Of a stretch of 64,000 nucleotides of DNA, positions 59,477 through 64,000 are shown in pieces. How positions within the stretch are numbered: position 1 is the first letter of the stretch; every line of letters starts with the position of its first letter. This DNA is from Erodium maritimum (taxonomy: Eukaryota > Streptophyta > Magnoliopsida > Geraniales > Geraniaceae), in NCBI GenBank assembly GCA_963921825.1, contig OY997588.1, forward strand, positions 155,745,618 to 155,809,617, given 5' to 3'. Made by a program: the position numbers and the translations under genes. The notes under the pieces were generated by a model. That model saw only the letters and a list, made by a program, of their open reading frames with translations, was not told the origin of the DNA and made no database searches.

Positions 59477-59843
59477 GAGCACCCACAGTCGTGGGAGAGA
59501 TGGCGCTGGCGAGGAGAAGTCGCCGGCGAGGAGGAGGCGTGGAGCTGGCAAGAAGGGCGCCGGCGAGATAGAGAGACGTTGGCGATCTCGCCGGCAGATC
59601 TCGCTGGCGAGTTTGACTGGGCCAGCCTCGGGCGGCGCGCCGACCGTTGGCGAGCCACTCGCTGGCGACACGTGGCGTGGTCGCTTGCTTTTTCCCCATC
59701 TCGCCGGCGACTCCTCGCCAGCCCCAGTACCCCCACTGCAGAGCTCGCTGGCGGTGAGCTGGTGAGATGATTAAAAAAGCATATTTTAAACCATCTCGTC
59801 GGCGCCATCTCGCCGGCAGCCGGCGAGATTGTTGTGGATACTC
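59477..59843. mobile_element. GC-rich Tourist-like MITE
   Basis: The ends GAGCACCCACAGTCGTGG and TTGTTGTGGATACTC lie between TTA duplications (59474-59476 and 59844-59846). The 367-bp body is strikingly GC-rich, built of GGCGAG/CTCGCC and GCCGGCGAGA motifs in both directions, so it can form many hairpins. ORFs across it on both strands come from this composition. The first seven bases match the Harbinger element at 62629. Confidence 0.88.
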
Positions 59844-60042
59844 TTAGGGGTTTATGGTTTATAATTTAAAGTTCGGGATGGTTTTTTAAAGTTTAGAGGA
59901 ATGGGTATGTTAGTGATTTTGAAAATAACGGGGATCTTCCATCCAAATTAGTGATTTTATAAAAAAAAATAACAAAAAAGTCGTTTTCTAACAATATAGA
60001 AATATTTACGTACAATTTTAGAAGAAGAAGAAAAAGGTGAGG

Positions 60043-61759
60043 ACAACAAGGCATTTAGATCGTCTTAGTCATTCGTGTTTCTCACTTCTAGTTTGCGGAC
60101 AATACTCTATTGTTTCCCGAGGATGGACTTGAGCGGGAGTCGGTCTTGGTTGTTTTTGTTGTGGATGTTATGTTGAGTATTGCTCGTGCGGAGGCCATAG
60201 TACCCTACAATGTACTTCGGGCTAGCTCCCTTTCACTTTCTATGGGTTTCCTCTCAGGGGTAACTTTAGGCTTGTTTTTTTCCTGGTCTTTGGTGGTCAA
60301 CGAGTATATGGTCGTTTGGCGATTTGGAGGACTTGATTTATTTTGTTAGGGGATATTATACGTTTATCATGACGACTTTGACAAACATGTCGATCTTCTT
60401 TATGACCTTGTTTGGACCCCCCCCCCCCCCCCCCCCAAGAGAGTGATTTGTTTTTTTTGAAGAGACTTCAAAAGATGTTTGCATGACGCTTAGGCGTGAA
60501 GAAGAGGTGTCTCTCCTAACTTCCACGAAGCATGCCCAATGATTCAGATGGCTCAGTGTTCGTTCTCTCCCTAGGTGAACACAAGTCTTATTTTGAAATG
60601 GTGGTGGCGTTTTGCTATGAATGAGCCTACTTTCTATAGGAAAATCCTATGTTCTTACTCTTATCACAGTTGGAGCGAGACGAGTGGTACCTCAAAGTGT
60701 TCTATGTCTTGTCAAGTTCTTCTTCGTCATTCATTAGGCATGCGGTGGCTCGTGACCTAAATTTTTGAAGAGTGTTTGGTCTTTACACCTTGAGATGGAA
60801 GCTCGGATTAAGGACCACGATTCATTTATGGGAAGACCCTTTTCTTTTTTACACCATGATGGTGACCCGATTTCCTTGTCTCAATAAGTTTACGGAGAAT
60901 CACTTTGGTTCGGTAGACGAGTTTTTTATGGAAGGAGAATGAGACTTTCCAATTAGTATGACTTTTCGAGTTCGAGGAAATGTAGAGTTTAAGGAGATAA
61001 TAGTTTTTCTTTTTGGGGGTTGGTTGGTGCTTAAGCGTGTAGATTCATCGATTTGCTATTGGGATCTGAAAGGGTATTCTATGGCTATACCTTTCTAAAT
61101 CTCAATATCTTGTGATGGCTCTGTTGGTGTGCCTTGGATGTATGCGATCTGGTCTGCCTCAGTTATGTCAAAGGTTCATACGTTTGTTTGGTTGCTTACT
61201 CATGGAGGGGTTCCCACCGTTTTCTTCTTGGTGGATAAAAGAGTGTTGATCCCGGTTTATAGGGCAAAGTATGCGTTATGTGGTTCGAGTTGTGAGTATA
61301 TTAGTCACATGTTTGTATCTTGATCGTGGTCTGAAGGGTTTGGTCCCCTGATCATGACTTTTCATGGAGTACTATATGAGCTCTATCGATGATGCCTTCA
61401 CTTTTGCTCGAGTCGTGGATTTTTTTAGTATGAGTGATGCAACTAAGTCATAAATGGGTGGTATTGGGCTTTTGTATGTTATGACATATATAGCTCGAGC
61501 AAAAGCGTTGCGTCTTCTCTAGGTCCACTATTATCATGCATGTATCCTTCTCGCCAGGGTTCAGCATGAGTCTTTTTCTAGGTCTACTGAGGCACCGTTA
61601 ACTAGTTTGATGGATCTCGGGTAATTGGAGCGGATCGAGGTGGTTCCTCTTTTGCTTTGACTTGGTTTTACATTGCGTTTTGTCTATTTGAATCTTTTGT
61701 TGGATATCGGTTTGGTGGTTGTGATTCCCATCCTAGACCTATACCAACTTAAAAAAAGA
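60043..61759 (+). mobile_element. 5'-truncated LINE (L1-like), degenerate
   Basis: At 60092 a FADNTLLFPEDGL frame matches the reverse-transcriptase FADDT box, with the second catalytic Asp changed to Asn. Downstream, in several frames, are VNTSLILKWWWRFAMNE (60572), a zinc-knuckle-like zf-RVT region with WMYAIWSASVMSKVHTFVWL (about 61130-61190) and CGSS-type Cys residues. An A-rich tail ends it near 61751-61759. The N-terminal endonuclease and most of the polymerase are missing. Multiple stops and shifts make it inactive. Confidence 0.8.
60417..60436. repeat. Poly(C) tract, 20 bases
   Basis: Twenty consecutive C lie inside the LINE remnant. Such a run is rare in this A+T-rich window; it may be a replication slippage product or partly a sequencing length error. 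Confidence 0.9.
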
Positions 61760-62050
61760 AACACATTTCTACTAAAAAGAAACATTCAAAGACATAATCT
61801 TGAGATTTCCCATTTTTAGGTTTTACGGTTGATTCTTGAGTAACCATTTGCCTTAAATATACACTTACATGAATCAATTTTATAATTAGTAAGGAATGAC
61901 AAGATTTTGATCAATAACATATGAGATATTTTCACCTCACAGATTTCATTTAGTGTATCCTATATCATTTTTTTTTGTGTTGTCTCGTTATCCTAAAGTT
62001 TTATTTGTCTCGGTTTAGTAATAATCGTTAACTTTTCGTCTATTTTCAAA

Positions 62051-62322
62051 ATCTACCAAAAAAATCTTTGATAGTTATAAATATGATTTTTTTCAAAATA
62101 ATATTTTATCATTAAAAAGTAAAATCTTAAAAATAAAAAGAAATCTATTTCATCATATCTTCTGAATTTACACCGTACAAAGATGCAAGAAAATTAAAGA
62201 AAATGAAAATTTGCTTTTTATTTATTATTTTTAAAATACAAATTGTTAGGGTAAAGTGATTATTTTTATACAGATTGCAAGAAAAATACAACTCTAAGAT
62301 ATATATTTTTGAAACCATCCCT
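62051..62322. mobile_element. Right part of a GGGATAATTGC-family MITE
   Basis: TTATTATTTTTAAAATACAA, TTAGGGTAAAGTGATTATTT and GAAACCATCCC match the right half of full copies. The left half is diverged or replaced by other foldback sequence (61955-62050). Confidence 0.6.
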
Positions 62323-62458
62323 CAAATGTAATTTTATTGGTTTGGATTTTGTCATGATTGAGTCATGACTGCTAAGGGGAAGTAGCGAGCGACACCGTTT
62401 TGGGAGGATGGAAGTAAGCTGCTGAGCGACGTCGTATAGGTGAGTGGGCTTTATTGTG

Positions 62459-62476
62459 TGATACGGTACCGTATCA
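62459..62476. repeat. 18-bp perfect palindrome
   Basis: TGATACGGTACCGTATCA reads the same on both strands. It lies about 70 bp before a short open frame and 150 bp before the Harbinger element. It might be a dimeric factor site. Confidence 0.7.
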
Positions 62477-62628
62477 TTTGCACTGTGCATCTCCTACCCT
62501 ATTATGAGCAGCAGAAGCAGAAGAGGATATGAATGAATTTGGTATTTTTCTCTATTTTCCTTAGTATAATCGTAGTGGTAGTTGTAGCTTGTAATCAGTA
62601 GTTGATAGAGATACGAAAAAGGACCTTA

Positions 62629-64000
62629 GAGCACCTCCAACGGTCGTGTCTACGCGTCATGTCTGGCGTAGACACGACCGTGTAGACACGACTTGTCGTG
62701 TCTACGAGGCGTGTCTGCGGGGTCGTTGTTGGGCGTCGTTGCTGGTTCTGGCAACGACGCTGCTGGTCGTGTCTGGCGCCAACGGCTAGTCGGCTGGCCA
62801 GTCACGACCCGCCCCGTGGCGACGCCGACCCCCCCAAAGCCCAACAGTTTTCTATAAATTCAGATCTGCCCCAATTGAAATCTCACTTCTCCTCTCTTCT
62901 TTCGAGCTTCTATTCATCTATTCTCTCCAAATCCTATAGTGTTTCATATATATTTTTTTTCCGATGGCTAGTCTTCCGACGCTAGACGAGATGAAGCAAA
63001 TGACAGAAAAACAAATAGACGCCGCGGTGGATAGGTATCTGGAGGCAACACAACAAGCATTGGAGGATCAACTGATGGCAGCCGTACAACCAATGAGTGA
63101 TGATGATGATGAGGCCGAGAGCTCATTGTCGGCGCCGAGACCCAAGCGGAGAGTGATTGAGCGCAACCGCGAAGATGCACACGAAGGGCTGATCCGTGAC
63201 TACTTCGCGCCTCAACCGGTGTACAACGAGCAACAATTTCGGCGACGGTTCCGGATGTCGAGGGACATGTTCATCCGGATCATGAATGGTTTGAGTGGCC
63301 GGTACGCCTACTTCCGTAACGGAAAGGACGCTACGGGGAGGGCCTCTTTCACTCCACACCAGAAGTGCACGGTAGCACTTCGTCAGCTCTGTTATGGAAG
63401 TCCAGCCGATGCTTGCGACGAGTATTTGCGAATGGCGGAGACCACTGCGCTGGACTGCCTGAAGAAGTTTTGCATTGGCGTCATCAAGGTGTACGGGCGG
63501 ACCTATCTACGACGCCCGACCGTGGACGATACAAAGCGGTTGTTGCGAATCAACGAAGAGCGCGACTTTCCGGGGATGTTAGGGAGCCTGGACTGCATGC
63601 ATTGGGATTGGAAGAACTGTCCTGTGGCATGGGCTGCACAGTTCGCAAGTAGGGACCACGGGAACGTCCCCACAATCATGCTCGAAGCCGTAGCATCCCA
63701 AGACCTTTGGATCTGGCACGCTTTCTTCGGGACACCGGGCTCCAACAACGACATCAACGTGCTCAATAGGTCTACGCTATTCTCCCAAGTAGTAAAAGGC
63801 TTCGCCCCAAATGTGAAGTTCAAGATCGGCGGTAGAGAATACGAAACCCCGTACTACTTGACAGATGGAATCTATCCTGCTTGGGCAACATTTGTGAAGT
63901 CCATACCTGCTCCACAAACGCCAAAACAGCGATGCTTTGCTAGATACCAAGAGGCGTGTAGGAAGGACATCGAACGAGCGTTTGGAGTTCTACAGGCCCG
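62629..64000 (+). mobile_element. PIF/Harbinger transposon, right end outside the window
   Basis: It begins GAGCACCTCCAACGGTCGTG directly after TTA (62626-62628), the target triplet of this superfamily. Its first 330 bp hold several copies of GTCGTGTCTACG and its inverse, including a 14-bp perfect inverted pair (GGTCGTGTCTACGC at 62642 and its inverse 10 bp on). These are probable transposase binding sites. The transposase frame starts at 62964. The second terminus and any MYB-like ORF2 lie beyond the window. Confidence 0.9.
62964..64000 (+). CDS. PIF/Harbinger transposase, partial (C-terminal end off window)
   Basis: One open frame of 345 codons runs uninterrupted to the window end. An N-terminal helix-rich acidic part (1-60) precedes FAPQPVYNEQQFRRRFRMSR, the DDE4-type nuclease preface. 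Catalytic-type acids are in GSLDCMHWDW (Asp210), GSNNDINVL (Asp263), YYLTDGIYPAW (Asp301) and RKDIERAFGVLQ (Glu337); Asp301 to Glu337 has DD35E spacing. Full proteins of this family have about 400-450 residues, so about 80 may be missing. No stop or frameshift is seen and all expected motifs are present, so the copy could be active or recently so. The 3' part must be seen to be sure. Domesticated relatives (ALP1, HARBI1) exist, but the TIR and TTA on the left argue for a transposon. Confidence 0.93.
   Translation, partial: MASLPTLDEMKQMTEKQIDAAVDRYLEATQQALEDQLMAAVQPMSDDDDEAESSLSAPRPKRRVIERNREDAHEGLIRDYFAPQPVYNEQQFRRRFRMSRDMFIRIMNGLSGRYAYFRNGKDATGRASFTPHQKCTVALRQLCYGSPADACDEYLRMAETTALDCLKKFCIGVIKVYGRTYLRRPTVDDTKRLLRINEERDFPGMLGSLDCMHWDWKNCPVAWAAQFASRDHGNVPTIMLEAVASQDLWIWHAFFGTPGSNNDINVLNRSTLFSQVVKGFAPNVKFKIGGREYETPYYLTDGIYPAWATFVKSIPAPQTPKQRCFARYQEACRKDIERAFGVLQA

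Noticed and set aside
59392-59808. Overlapping frames of 117-138 codons on both strands
   Set aside because: They coincide with the GC-rich Tourist MITE and are produced by its GGCGAG/CTCGCC words.
1-64000. CRISPR arrays, rRNA genes, bacterial operons
   Set aside because: Repeats lack CRISPR spacing, no rRNA core sequence is seen, and genes are intron-bearing nuclear plant genes.

Overview
This window is nuclear DNA of a flowering plant. It is A+T-rich, its genes carry GT-AG introns with plant-type exons, and every recognisable protein is a plant or general eukaryotic family. Gene structure and repeat types point to a eudicot; I cannot name the species from sequence alone. Seven host genes can be built exon by exon: (1) a free-standing YbaK/ProX-type aminoacyl-tRNA editing protein, PRORSD1-like (9774-14777, +); (2) a MORN-repeat membrane protein (29752-32185, -); (3) a PLP-dependent kynurenine/glutamine transaminase-like aminotransferase with a transit-like leader (37380-40784, -); (4) an OB-fold, RPA70-like nucleic-acid-binding protein (42293-46714, +); (5) a 92-residue two-helix membrane protein (47551-48813, -); (6) a 142-residue helical protein divergently transcribed from it (49032-50617, +); (7) a DAWDLE/SNIP1-type FHA-domain protein with a long RS/ER-rich head (51654-57798, -, plus a 5'UTR exon near 58.3 kb).

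Layout: 1-9.5 kb is gene-free and holds small DNA transposons and decayed repeats. 9.5-14.9 kb is gene 1, whose larger introns are full of foldback elements. 15-29.5 kb is gene-poor: a LINE remnant, two related tandem arrays, hAT and Tourist MITEs, a MULE-type foldback and an LTR-like fossil. 29.7-58.4 kb is the gene-rich part, with genes close together and MITEs in most large introns. 58.7-64 kb is transposon territory: a hAT element with a perfect 8-bp target duplication, a GC-rich Tourist MITE, a 5'-truncated LINE, and an apparently intact PIF/Harbinger transposase that runs off the window end.

The genes do not form one pathway. They are housekeeping functions: tRNA proofreading, amino-acid transamination, nucleic-acid binding, and miRNA/spliceosome-associated FHA signalling. 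From memory, the MORN gene and the aminotransferase are also neighbours in Arabidopsis (At1g77660/At1g77670), which would make this a conserved block. The most notable non-gene signal is a swarm of palindromic elements whose ends read GGGATAATTGC. They make 9-bp target duplications like Mutator elements, number well over a dozen, and sit almost only in introns or beside genes. I found no clear evidence of a wholly new biological system. The best leads are this MITE swarm, the tandem expansion in the DAWDLE-like protein, and the intact Harbinger with structured subterminal repeats.
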